Part shown: one piece after another, positions 9,463 through 18,352 of the stretch
Layout: each line of letters starts with the position of its first letter
Position numbering within the stretch: the stretch's first letter is position 1
Origin: Verrucomicrobiota bacterium
Lineage (GTDB): Bacteria > Verrucomicrobiota > Verrucomicrobiia > Limisphaerales > JADLHS01
Assembly: GCA_029573725.1 (NCBI GenBank)
Contig: JAKQDQ010000181.1
Coordinates: 62,001-126,000, forward strand
Direction: 5' to 3'
DNA: 64,000 bases
Program-made: the position numbers and the translations under genes
The notes under the pieces: model-generated
Databases searched by the model: none
Told to the model about the DNA's origin: nothing
The model's input: only the letters and a program-made list of their open reading frames with translations

Positions 9463-11277
9463 TCAGTGATTCAACGGTGCCGCGGCGGAGGCTGGCGGCG
9501 GCCCGGTATTCGTTGCGAGCGCAGGATTTGCCGGGCCGGGTGAGGTGTCCCCGGTTGATGACGGTGCGGCGGCGGCGGAGGGTGGCGCTGGCGTTTGTGC
9601 GGAGGGATCCAGCGGATGTTCCTGCGCATGCCAGCGGCGGGAAACTTTGCCGTCCCAGCACGCGAGATTCAAGGGGTACACATCCGGATCGAAGATGACC
9701 TGGTAGAAGTGCCAGACCAGGATCGCCAGACAGGCGAGGATGGCTTCGTAATAATGGATGGTCAGCGCCACATCCACCGTCCAACGTGGCAGCCAATGGG
9801 TGACGACCATCTTGAACCACACCATCAACCCGGTCACCCCCATGACGAGGGTGCCCCAGATGACCGCCCAGTATTCCATTTTTTCCGGATAACCGAAGCG
9901 GCCTCGCGGCGGTTTGTCCCGGCGCAAACCCAGCAGCCAGCACCCGGTGCCGACCGCCTCCGTCAGGTCCTTTTTTGTCGGCAGAAAATCCCGCGCCAGC
10001 CTGCGTCCCTCCCGCGTGAACGCCAGATAGCCCAGGTGATACACGCCCACCCCCAGCAGCACCAGGCCGGCGGCACGGTGCGACCAGCGGCGGAACGGCT
10101 CGCTGGATCCCAATAATGTGCCCGGCCAGGAATCCGGGAATTTCAGCGCAAAACCGGTCACCGCCAGCACGATGAAACTCAGGGCCAGCACGGCATGTTG
10201 CCCGCGCTGCGAACGGTTCATCCGCACAATCGGACGATCCGCCGAACGGAAGTGCGCGACCAGTTTCTTGCGCAGCACGAGGAGATGGTGCGTGAGCATG
10301 CTGCCGATGGTGACCGCGATCAGCACCCGATAAATGCGGCGCACCCACCAGCTGGCGGCCGTGCCCGGGGCGTTTGCCGCCGGAGGGGTGGCCGGGTCCA
10401 CGTGGATCTTGCTCAAGGCGAATTTTTCCGTCGCGCCGGGATGGCACTTGCCGCAGGTCTGCACGAGGTGGGCGGGGTGGATGGTGGACTGGCTGTCGGA
10501 CGAGGGGAGAATTTTGTGGTAGCCGTGACAGCTCGCGCAATTGGCCACCACGGTCGAACCATACGCGCTCGCCAGCCCATGATAACTGTCGAAAAAGGTG
10601 CGTACACGATCCGGCGGCAGATTGTAGCGGGTGTTGATGCGCTCCGAGGCGTGACAACGACTGCAGACTTCATGCGCGGTTGTACGCACTCCGGCGGTCC
10701 CGGTCCGCACCGGGAGCTGGTGTTCCAGATGGCAATCCGTGCAGGTGGGTGCATCCCGCACCCCGGCCGCCAGTGCCCGACCGTGCACGCTCACGGCAAA
10801 ATCCCGGGCGGCTTCCATGTGGCATGCGCCGCAAGTTTCGACCTGATGGGAAGCCGACAGGGGCGATTGCGGCAGAAGCGGCGGGAAGACTGCGTGGGTG
10901 CCATGACAGTGCTGGCAGGTGGCCGCGTCCGGGCGTCCGGCCTCAATCGCCTGCCCGTGCGCGCTCGCGCCATGTGTCGCGCTCTGCCGCGCATGGCAGG
11001 AACGGCACTGGACCGGTTGAGCGGCAACGCCGTCATCCGGATGTTCCAGGGTGAGATCCTCATGGCAGGCGGCACAACGGATGTCCTGGTGCACCGAGGC
11101 GGCGAGTTCGGCGGCATCCACGAACAACGAGATCGCGCGACCGGCCGCGTCAAGCCTGGTTAGCGTTTGGTCCGCATGACATTCCAGACACCCGCTGTTT
11201 TTCACCGGCTCGTTCGCGCGGGCGGCCAGCCCGGTGCCGAGTGCCACCAGGACCAGGATTCTGCTCCCGACACCCAT
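9463..11277 (-). CDS. Nine-haem cytochrome c fused to a b561-type membrane cytochrome
   Basis: This is a 604-residue respiratory protein. The ATG at 11277 gives a Sec signal (MGVGSRILVLVALGTGLAA); the open frame extends upstream but only as Arg/Pro-rich shadow sequence. Nine CxxCH motifs start at C30, C68, C91, C121, C149, C179, C205, C247 and C275, with extra His residues for bis-His ligation. Residues about 310-560 form a membrane domain with four or more helices ([89 protein letters not shown]) with paired His as in cytochrome b561 / formate dehydrogenase gamma-type subunits. The tail (570-604) is Pro/Ala-rich. It probably moves electrons between periplasmic donors or acceptors and the quinone pool. 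It converges with the sugar-dehydrogenase run, suggesting a functional link. Confidence 0.88.
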   Translation of the reverse strand: MGVGSRILVLVALGTGLAARANEPVKNSGCLECHADQTLTRLDAAGRAISLFVDAAELAASVHQDIRCAACHEDLTLEHPDDGVAAQPVQCRSCHARQSATHGASAHGQAIEAGRPDAATCQHCHGTHAVFPPLLPQSPLSASHQVETCGACHMEAARDFAVSVHGRALAAGVRDAPTCTDCHLEHQLPVRTGTAGVRTTAHEVCSRCHASERINTRYNLPPDRVRTFFDSYHGLASAYGSTVVANCASCHGYHKILPSSDSQSTIHPAHLVQTCGKCHPGATEKFALSKIHVDPATPPAANAPGTAASWWVRRIYRVLIAVTIGSMLTHHLLVLRKKLVAHFRSADRPIVRMNRSQRGQHAVLALSFIVLAVTGFALKFPDSWPGTLLGSSEPFRRWSHRAAGLVLLGVGVYHLGYLAFTREGRRLARDFLPTKKDLTEAVGTGCWLLGLRRDKPPRGRFGYPEKMEYWAVIWGTLVMGVTGLMVWFKMVVTHWLPRWTVDVALTIHYYEAILACLAILVWHFYQVIFDPDVYPLNLACWDGKVSRRWHAQEHPLDPSAQTPAPPSAAAAPSSTGDTSPGPANPALATNTGPPPASAAAPLNH

Positions 11278-11482
11278 ACAATTGTACGATGGTCGGAAGG
11301 TGCAGCGGCGACTCCACCGGACTTGTCCAAAGCCACGCCGATTTTGCAGCCTGGCAGGGCGGAGTGCCGCTCCCTTGCGAGGCGAACCGGCGCGCGCACC
11401 GGCGCTCCCGCCCGGGCCTGCGGGCTTCCTGCCGTGTCCGCCTGCCAGCTTCCTGCGGCCGCGGCGGTCACCATTCGAATGT

Positions 11483-14131
11483 TCAATTGCCGGCCGGCCG
11501 GGTTCGGATTTCCAGGACGGCGACGGTTTGCGGTGCGAGCCGGATCGCCCAGCCACGGCCCTGAGGCGCAAGGATCGTGTTGGAAAGCAGTTCCTTGAGG
11601 GGGCGGTTGGAGAAAGCGATTTCGTCCGTTGCGCTCAAGGTGATCAAACCTGCCTGCGCCTGCGGGGTGTCGTTGAACACCGTGAGGAAGCATTCACCGG
11701 TGTCGAAGTCTCCGAAGCGTTCGAGCCACAGTTGTGGATTGTCGCAGCGCGCGGCCGTGATGGGGTGCCAGCCGGCGGCGGTGATGCGCTGGAATACGGG
11801 GATATATTGCTTGAACAACGCGCGGTCGCGATCGTACCAGCGTCTGGCCGAGGTCCAGTAAGGGTCCCTGGATGCGGCGTCCTGGTCAAAAAATCCCGGC
11901 CAGACGCCGTAGAACAGGCAGCGCTGAAAAAAACGCTCGACCCGCTCGGAGGTGAACTGCGCGTAATCCGTGTTCATGAGGAGGCAGTAAGGCTTCTGAA
12001 AACTGAGCGCCCGGCGGAAATTCATGACGGCGTCGGAATCGGGCAGGTATTCGCCGCGGGGCAGCCAGTTGACTTCCGTGCCGAGAACATCCAGCAACGG
12101 CGCGGGGAAGGCGAAATTCCAGAGCACCGCGTTGGCGAACAGGAGCCGGCCCTGGTGATGCATCTGCGCTGCGATGTCGCGCGCAAAGGTCCAGGTGTTG
12201 AACATCATCAACTGCGCCGGACGCCCCGCGCGATCGAACACCAGCGGCACCGTCGCCGGGCCAAAATGGTCACGCCGATAATTTAACTGAGTGCCGGACA
12301 TTTCGAGCGAATCCAGATACACGCCGTCCAGACCGGCGTGCGGCTGGTTGGGGGCGGCGGGAGCGTTCCGCTTGAACGCGGCGGCAATGTCCCGGCGCAT
12401 GACCGACGCCTTTGTAAATTTGAACGCGTCGGACGACGGCAGCTCCGGATCCGGGTTCAGGGTGAATACGCCGCCGTCGCACCAGGGCGCGTTGACGAGA
12501 TAGAGCGAAAAACTTCCGTCGCTCGTGTTGATGCCGCTGGTCAGCGTCGCGGCGGCCATGGCCTGCTGTTCCGCGCCGCGCGCGCCGGCGAGATCGTTCG
12601 TGAGCACCTGCAGCGCGGCTGCGTAAGTGCGCGGCACTTCGGGCGGCAACGCAAGCCAATAGGTCATCGGTTCAACATAGACAAAGCTGGCAATGCCGTG
12701 CTGATCGTCAAATGCCACATGCGGCGCGCCTTCCTGGAATCCAAAACCAAAGTCTGCAAATCCGGGCACCTTGGCGATGTCGGTGAACGGCATCCAGACC
12801 CCTTCGCGACGGACGCGTTTGACGAATTGCTCCGGGAAGATGGCGTAAAATTTTTGCAACGCGGCCCGAAACCCCCATTCGGGATCGAAACGAAAACAAA
12901 CCAGGCGAAAATCCGCGCCGGCCGGGAACCGGCGCGTGTCTTTCGTCAGGGCAAAATCGTACGCGATGAAGAACTGTCGCGTGCCGGCATGGTACACCAG
13001 GCGGTATTGCGCGGGTTGAGCCATGTCGAGGCCCAGCCCCAGCCCGACGGACTCATTCCAGATGGCCGCCAGGGGATAGCGGGACATCTTGTTGTTCGCC
13101 CCGCAACCAACAGGCACCAGCTGGGCAAACTCGTCGTGGCCGTGGATGCGCCGGCTCGCGCGCATGTCATCCCCCCACTGCCATCCGGTCGCGTCCACGG
13201 GCAACGCGAACAACAGGGTAATGGCCCGATCATGGCCCGAGGTGTCGGTGACGCGCCCGGAGATGACCAGGTGGTCGGGCTGGCTTTCGATCCGGGCGTT
13301 GAGGGCGAGCTTCAGTTCGGAACAAGTGCCGTTGGCAAAATCGAACACGTCCGAGTTGGCGGCAAAGTCGCGAGCCAGAAAACCGGAGGGCGCGCCCGTC
13401 GCCAGCTCGGTGGCGCCGATTTGCAGCGATGTTATGGTGTTGTCGTGCCGGGTGAATTTCAGCCCGTCGCCGGTGGCGTAAGCGCGTCCGGATGCCGTTG
13501 GCCGGCGCGGCGCTTCGGGAAGTGCCTGAACCGGCACTCCTTGAAACGTGAAGGCGCCCGCCGGGGTGGGAATTTCCTCCAGCGACACGTCATCGAACCA
13601 TACCTTGCCCGTGTGGCCGCGGAACAGACAGTGCAGCGTCAGCGATTGGATGGGTTTGTCCGGCAGCAAAACCAACCGGCGCTCCTCCCAGTCGTGCGTG
13701 CCGCAACTGAAGCTGACCGTCTGTCCCCACAACGGCGTGCCGTCTGCGTAGATGATGTCCAGATAGAGCGAATAGCCATTGTCGGGACTGCCGGTCACGT
13801 TTTCCGCTTTGCTCCAGCCGCGAATGCTCAACGGCACCAGGTTGGTGTGGTTGAGGGTGATGGTCTGGCTGGCGCCGAATTCGCCCTCGCCTGCGCGTCG
13901 TTCGCAAACGATCGCCTGAGATTGAGCGCGTCCCTCGCCCGGCACCACGTGGAACCCCTGCTGCCAGCCCTGCCAGTGGGCGGGCCCGGCTGTCGGTGTT
14001 GCTTCGAATCCGCCATTTTGAAGCACTGACTTGCCGCCGCCTCCGCGCGGTTGGACCACGTGCAGCACGGGGGCGGCGGAGCCGGCCAAGGCCATCGCCA
14101 ACACGCTGAGCTGGTAAAGATGCGGTCTCAC
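11483..14131 (-). CDS. Secreted CBM-bearing putative glycoside hydrolase, family unknown
   Basis: This protein has about 882 residues from the GTG at 14131 (RPHLYQLSVLAMALAGSAAP resembles a signal peptide). A GTG at 14170 and an ATG at 14095 are alternatives and none has a clear Shine-Dalgarno. Residues about 35-190 look like a CBM4/9-type jelly-roll (VLQNGGFEATP, GWSKAENVTG, HDWEERRLVLLPDK, GKVWFDDVSLEE). The middle has beta-sandwich character with a WQWGDDMRASR segment. The C-terminal half looks like a TIM barrel: GVYLDSLEMSG (Asp near 604), LMMFNTWTFARDIAAQMH, LLFANAVLWNF, LGTEVNWLPRGEY and FYGVWPGFFDQDAASRDPYW. It ends with a beta-domain (QTVAVLEIRTRPAGN). It lies directly upstream, in transcription order, of the cytochrome gene (205 bases between). 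The substrate is unknown. Confidence 0.7.
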   Translation of the reverse strand: MRPHLYQLSVLAMALAGSAAPVLHVVQPRGGGGKSVLQNGGFEATPTAGPAHWQGWQQGFHVVPGEGRAQSQAIVCERRAGEGEFGASQTITLNHTNLVPLSIRGWSKAENVTGSPDNGYSLYLDIIYADGTPLWGQTVSFSCGTHDWEERRLVLLPDKPIQSLTLHCLFRGHTGKVWFDDVSLEEIPTPAGAFTFQGVPVQALPEAPRRPTASGRAYATGDGLKFTRHDNTITSLQIGATELATGAPSGFLARDFAANSDVFDFANGTCSELKLALNARIESQPDHLVISGRVTDTSGHDRAITLLFALPVDATGWQWGDDMRASRRIHGHDEFAQLVPVGCGANNKMSRYPLAAIWNESVGLGLGLDMAQPAQYRLVYHAGTRQFFIAYDFALTKDTRRFPAGADFRLVCFRFDPEWGFRAALQKFYAIFPEQFVKRVRREGVWMPFTDIAKVPGFADFGFGFQEGAPHVAFDDQHGIASFVYVEPMTYWLALPPEVPRTYAAALQVLTNDLAGARGAEQQAMAAATLTSGINTSDGSFSLYLVNAPWCDGGVFTLNPDPELPSSDAFKFTKASVMRRDIAAAFKRNAPAAPNQPHAGLDGVYLDSLEMSGTQLNYRRDHFGPATVPLVFDRAGRPAQLMMFNTWTFARDIAAQMHHQGRLLFANAVLWNFAFPAPLLDVLGTEVNWLPRGEYLPDSDAVMNFRRALSFQKPYCLLMNTDYAQFTSERVERFFQRCLFYGVWPGFFDQDAASRDPYWTSARRWYDRDRALFKQYIPVFQRITAAGWHPITAARCDNPQLWLERFGDFDTGECFLTVFNDTPQAQAGLITLSATDEIAFSNRPLKELLSNTILAPQGRGWAIRLAPQTVAVLEIRTRPAGN

Positions 14132-14693
14132 GAGGTCATTCGTTACTGGTCCCCCAATCCACTTCACCACCGTCGCGCGCCGCCGCGATCCGGCTCATTT
14201 CTGCACTGCGAATATCTGTCGCACGGCTTCCGGACATTTCGGGCCGTTTACGGGGCCGGGTTCGAGATGGCAGCCTTCGGTTCATTCGTTCCAGCGGGGC
14301 CCGGGCATGATTCCTGGACCGTCCGGGCGGACGAGCGACCGTTGTTTCGCCAACGCTGGGGCCACGCGAAATCGTTCCGGGATATTGTTGCCATGGCGTT
14401 GGGGAAGGGATAGCCAAAATTGTCAACCCGCCGGTCGGGTTGTCGGGCTGGCCGGCCAACGCAGCTTGCGCAATGCCGCCGCCGGCGGCACCCACGGTGA
14501 CGACTTCCCCACGCTGCGCCTTTGCGAGCGCGCGCTGAATTCGCGTCGTATTGCCCGCTCTCAACCGCGCGCGGGAATGAAGTGGATTTTGATACCGATT
14601 CCCGTGGTGTTCACTCGGGCGTGGAGCGACGTTCCGGGAGGCGGGAGTGAGTGGCGGTTCGCTGGCCGCCGCGGCCGTGAACCATGAGCCGGT
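14132..14693. other. 562-base intergenic stretch, mostly featureless apart from a gene relic
   Basis: This lies between the start region of the 882-residue glycosidase-like gene and the stop of the GH106 gene, both on the minus strand. I see no intact coding frame. The only recognisable content is the SGNH-hydrolase-like remnant listed separately at 14432-14573. No tRNA fold or clear rho-independent terminator was seen. Confidence 0.5.
14432..14573 (-). pseudogene. Decayed N-terminal fragment of an SGNH/GDSL-type hydrolase
   Basis: Read on the minus strand, this stretch encodes R-A-G-N-T-T-R-I-Q-R-A-L-A-K-A-Q-R-G-E followed by V-V-T-V-G-A-A-G-G-G-I-A-Q-A-A-L-A and QPDNPTG. The spacing and wording match the start of secreted SGNH hydrolases, which read roughly GN-x-x-R-I-x-x-x-hh-x-K-A-x-x-G-E-x-h-T-h-x-h-h-G-G-S-I-T-x-G-A. 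Here the nucleophile Ser of GGSIT is Gly, and the frame loses all family resemblance after PTGG. Neither flank has the rest of the enzyme. Recognition is by eye only; a chance GC-rich reading frame is the alternative. Confidence 0.4.
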
Positions 14694-17600
14694 CTAACGC
14701 AAGCCCGTGGTTGAGGTCAGCAACCGCACCGGGCCGAGCAGCCCGGATGTCAGCAGGGGCGTGTCGGGTGCAAACGGATTCCAAGTGGTCCATGCCACCT
14801 GCTGTTCCTTGGGCAAGGCCGCGTCGCCGATCAGCCGGTTCGGCCACAGATTCGCCACCTCGATCACGAGGTGATTGTCGCCGGATTGCAACGCGTCGGT
14901 GACGTCCACGCGGAACGGGTGGGTCCATACGGTGCCGAGGTCGTGACCGTTCAAGTTCACCCGCGCCATCACTTCCACCTGACCCAGGTCGAGATACCAG
15001 GATCGCCGGGAGGAATGTGGCTTGCGGTCCGCTTTGAAACTGGTCCGGTAAGTGGCCACGCCGCTGAAATGGCGCACGCCCGCATCGTCGTGTCTTGACC
15101 AGTCCACCAGGCCGGTGAAAGTCAGGTGGTCCGGCGCGCCGCGCTGCGCCTGAAATTGCACCCTCCACGGCCCCGCCAATTCCAGCACCGGATGAATGTC
15201 AGCCCGGTTATGGTGCGGGACCTCCCGGCCGGGTGGCCGGCCCGGCTTGCGGAAGAGCACGAACCAGGAAGTGTACGGTTCAAACGGCAATGGGACGAAC
15301 GTCCGCCCGTCCCGCTGTTCCCAGAATTGCGCCGCTTGAATGTCGCCGGTCAACGGATTCCACAGCTCGGGAATCCTGTCTTGAACGCGAAATGCGGCCG
15401 TGGCGGTGCAGGCCTCATTGCGGCGATTTGCGACGAAGTAGATTTCCGTTTCCCCGTCACGTCGGTGGGCGTAACGCAACGGACCGTCCGATTCGAAATC
15501 CGGCGGCACCCGGTCGCCGCGCAACAGCGCGGCCAGTTCGGCGTAGTCGGGATAAACCTCGAGCGGCTCGGCCACCGGGGTTGGCCGGCCCCAAGGAGGC
15601 ATGCCGAATAGCCCCAGCTCCATGGCGGCGCGCCAGCCGGCAGGGGCCGCCCGGTTGGTGGGCCATCCATCGCCCACATGGATCGCCGCCTGCCAGGTCG
15701 CGTCCGAGACCGCCTCCCAGTGCGTGCCGTCCGCGAACCGGACCTGCAACGCGGCGATCAGTCCGGCCGGGTTCGGGGCATCCCCACCGTTCCTCACCAG
15801 AACGGCGATCCAATTCGTCTCCGGCTTGAGGAGCGGAGTCACGTCGTATTGCTGCACTTGGTGGAAATTGCTGCCCGTGCCCAGCTCGTGTCCATTGAGC
15901 CAGAGCGTGAACTCGTTGTCTGCGGCAACGGAAATGCGCGCGGCGGCAATTTGATGGCCGGGCAGACTTACTGCGCGACGGAAATGGCGTTTGCCAACGG
16001 GAGCGGCAGTTGCGGGTCGGCCTTCCTCGCACCAGATCCATTTTGCGGTTTGCAACGCTTCACCCGGAAAAGTGTGGGCCGGCTGGCGCGAGGCCGGTGC
16101 GGCGCCGCGCACGACGCGGCCCTGCCCCAGGCGGCGCTCGCGTGTTCCCGGTGCGCCCCACAGTTCCGCGGCCAGTTCCCGCACCTCGGCATCGCACCGT
16201 GGATAATCCGTCAGACTGGGGGATTGGCGTGGTGGCCGGCCATAGACCGTCGCGCCGGCGGTGACGAGCGCCTTCACCCGGGCGAGCAACCGTGGCGTCA
16301 TCATGTCCACGCAGGGCAGGGCCAGGACGCGATAACTGGTGCCATTGGTGAAGGTAATCCGGCCGTGTTTCACCGTGGCGCGCATCAATGTTTCCGGGGA
16401 GCAGGCGTCGAAGTTGTATTCGCGGCGGTCCGGCGGATTTTCCACCACGGCAGATTGGGGCGGACGAAAAACCTGCGGCGCGCCTTCCGGGGTGAGATAG
16501 AGAATATCCGCCACCGCGACGCCGCGCCGCAGCAATACCTGACAGCGGGCCAGGTAACGGTGGTAATCGCCGACCAGGTCCCACCAGGTTTGCGTCCGTT
16601 CCCAGTGCACTCCATACGGTCCCATCGTCATGCCGGGCCAGCGGCCCAGCCACGGCTGGTGCGCGTAACGATGAAACACCATCCGGTTCACACCCGCGCC
16701 GAAGGCCCAATCACCCAGCCCCTTCAAATTTCCCGGATGCAACCGCCAGCGTTCCTTGTCGTCCGAGGTGAAGGATTCCGCGGCGACGATCGTTTTGCCG
16801 CCGGTGTGCGCGATGGACGCCGCCTCGAAGCAGCTGAACCACGTGGCGAAACCGCTTGCCCAAAATTCACCCATCGGCACGTCCGCCACCGCGCCGAGAT
16901 TCAAATCGGCCGTGGGATTCATGTCGTACGGTTCAATGGAAAGACCCAGACCCAGCTGGTGCGCCAGCGTTTTGAGGTGCTCGGCGTGGTGGGCCAGCAC
17001 CAGTTCCTGCGCGGTCTGACGCACGTCCCACAGGAAACGCTCGGTGATGGTCCGGCTCGTCACGAGGTAACCCGCGTAAGCCGGCAGAAAACGCAGCGGA
17101 TCGTACCCGCGCCGGTTTTGGAATTCCGCACGGAACGCCGCCGTCCAGTTCTGCGCGCCCATTTCCCAGCTGTCAATGTGCAGCGAAGTCCAGCCGGCAT
17201 CGCGGCGCTGGTCCGGCCCGAGTTCGCGCTGCAGGGCGCCGATGAAATGCGCGAAGTGCGCGTCCAGGGCCGCCGGATCGAATTTGTCGGATTCCAGTCC
17301 CAAACCCGCCGCCGGGGCGGGGCGGGTATTGGCCCCGGTGCTGGTGCGTCCAAACCGCATCACCGTCCAGCGCCCCGGCGGCACGGTCCAGGTCAATTGC
17401 CCGCGCGCTTCCAGTTGATCCGTGAGATCCAGAATCGTTTCCGGCGCAATGGCGGCGGGGTCTGGTTGCGTCGTGTCATCAGCCGTCATGGGAATGAAAG
17501 GTTTGACCCCGGGCATGGAGGAAAACGGATCGCGCACGTAGAGGGCCTTTTGATCCAGGTCCGCGATGCGCGCCTCGCCTGCCGGAGTGGGAAAAGCCAG

Positions 17601-18161
17601 GACGGCGACCTCGCGGTAAAATTCATTTTGCGCCTGGAGCAGTTCCGGCGGCAGTCCGCCGGTGCCGAAGTACGGTGGGCGCGGAGCCGGCTGCGGCAGC
17701 GTGGCCCGGAAATTGGTTGGGCCCACCACCTCCACTGCGCTGGCGACCAGGAACTGCATGGATTGTTCCGGTTTGACCCAGGGCCCGCCGCTGCCCGTCC
17801 ACCCCGGCCCGGCGTTCAGCGTCATTTGCAGCCCCAGCCGTTCCGCCTCCTGGACTGCATGTTTGAAATTCCGCCGCCACTCCGCGCTCATGAATTTGAC
17901 CGGCCCCTTCGGGATGCCCACATCCACCTCCATCAGGATCACGCCGCCGAGTCCGGCGCGGTGCATGGCTTCCAGATCGGCGGTGATGCCTTTCCGGCTC
18001 GAATGACCATCCATCCACATCCAGTAGGTCCACGGTCGCGCGGAGGGAGGCGGATGCTGAAAGTCCTGTTCCAGCGGATCAGGTCCACCGGCTGGACCGA
18101 CCGACCGGAGGGCCAGCAGCAAGCTGATCCCAAACGCCAGACGTGCGAGGGACGGATTCAT
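14694..18161 (-). CDS. GH106 family alpha-L-rhamnosidase
   Basis: This is a 1155-residue secreted glycosidase that matches GH106 rhamnosidases by its opening (PLEQDFQHPPPSARPWTYW, then MWMDGHSSRKGITADLEAMH and GLGGVILMEVDVG) and its barrel segments (LGLQMTLNAGPGWTGSGGPWV; GWTSLHIDSWEMGAQNWT; GLSIEPYDMNPTADLNLGAV; AAESFTSDDKERWRLHP). A Sec signal covers 1-20. Residues about 705-860 are an inserted jelly-roll (TAKWIWCEEG, FRRAVSL, SVAADNEFTLWLNG, VSDATWQAA, PPWG) like that of the dehydrogenase at 4973-8071. The C-terminal 1040-1130 part (WYLDLGQVEVMARVNLNG, LGTVWTHPFRVDVTDAL) is the GH2-type sugar-binding sandwich typical of the family. It removes terminal rhamnose from pectic or other rhamnose-containing glycans. 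ATG at 18161. Confidence 0.9.
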   Translation of the reverse strand: MNPSLARLAFGISLLLALRSVGPAGGPDPLEQDFQHPPPSARPWTYWMWMDGHSSRKGITADLEAMHRAGLGGVILMEVDVGIPKGPVKFMSAEWRRNFKHAVQEAERLGLQMTLNAGPGWTGSGGPWVKPEQSMQFLVASAVEVVGPTNFRATLPQPAPRPPYFGTGGLPPELLQAQNEFYREVAVLAFPTPAGEARIADLDQKALYVRDPFSSMPGVKPFIPMTADDTTQPDPAAIAPETILDLTDQLEARGQLTWTVPPGRWTVMRFGRTSTGANTRPAPAAGLGLESDKFDPAALDAHFAHFIGALQRELGPDQRRDAGWTSLHIDSWEMGAQNWTAAFRAEFQNRRGYDPLRFLPAYAGYLVTSRTITERFLWDVRQTAQELVLAHHAEHLKTLAHQLGLGLSIEPYDMNPTADLNLGAVADVPMGEFWASGFATWFSCFEAASIAHTGGKTIVAAESFTSDDKERWRLHPGNLKGLGDWAFGAGVNRMVFHRYAHQPWLGRWPGMTMGPYGVHWERTQTWWDLVGDYHRYLARCQVLLRRGVAVADILYLTPEGAPQVFRPPQSAVVENPPDRREYNFDACSPETLMRATVKHGRITFTNGTSYRVLALPCVDMMTPRLLARVKALVTAGATVYGRPPRQSPSLTDYPRCDAEVRELAAELWGAPGTRERRLGQGRVVRGAAPASRQPAHTFPGEALQTAKWIWCEEGRPATAAPVGKRHFRRAVSLPGHQIAAARISVAADNEFTLWLNGHELGTGSNFHQVQQYDVTPLLKPETNWIAVLVRNGGDAPNPAGLIAALQVRFADGTHWEAVSDATWQAAIHVGDGWPTNRAAPAGWRAAMELGLFGMPPWGRPTPVAEPLEVYPDYAELAALLRGDRVPPDFESDGPLRYAHRRDGETEIYFVANRRNEACTATAAFRVQDRIPELWNPLTGDIQAAQFWEQRDGRTFVPLPFEPYTSWFVLFRKPGRPPGREVPHHNRADIHPVLELAGPWRVQFQAQRGAPDHLTFTGLVDWSRHDDAGVRHFSGVATYRTSFKADRKPHSSRRSWYLDLGQVEVMARVNLNGHDLGTVWTHPFRVDVTDALQSGDNHLVIEVANLWPNRLIGDAALPKEQQVAWTTWNPFAPDTPLLTSGLLGPVRLLTSTTGLR

Positions 18162-18352
18162 GCAGGGTTGGGCGGTTGTTTCCGGATGCCCAGCTTAAGC
18201 GATCGGCGCCGCCAGCGGCAATGAATACGTTGCGCTGCCTTCCGTTTGCGGAAACAAGCAGCCGGGGCGACAGACTGATCCGCGGGGCTGGCGGCTGCCG
18301 CGGACCGGGAAACCCGGGCGGATGAGGTTTGCGTGTGGCGCTCGGTTCCGCC

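Noticed and set aside
15678-18224. Antisense open frame of about 848 codons opposite GH106
   Set aside because: It is a shadow of a GC-rich gene; it lacks motifs and the minus strand encodes a recognisable GH106 enzyme.
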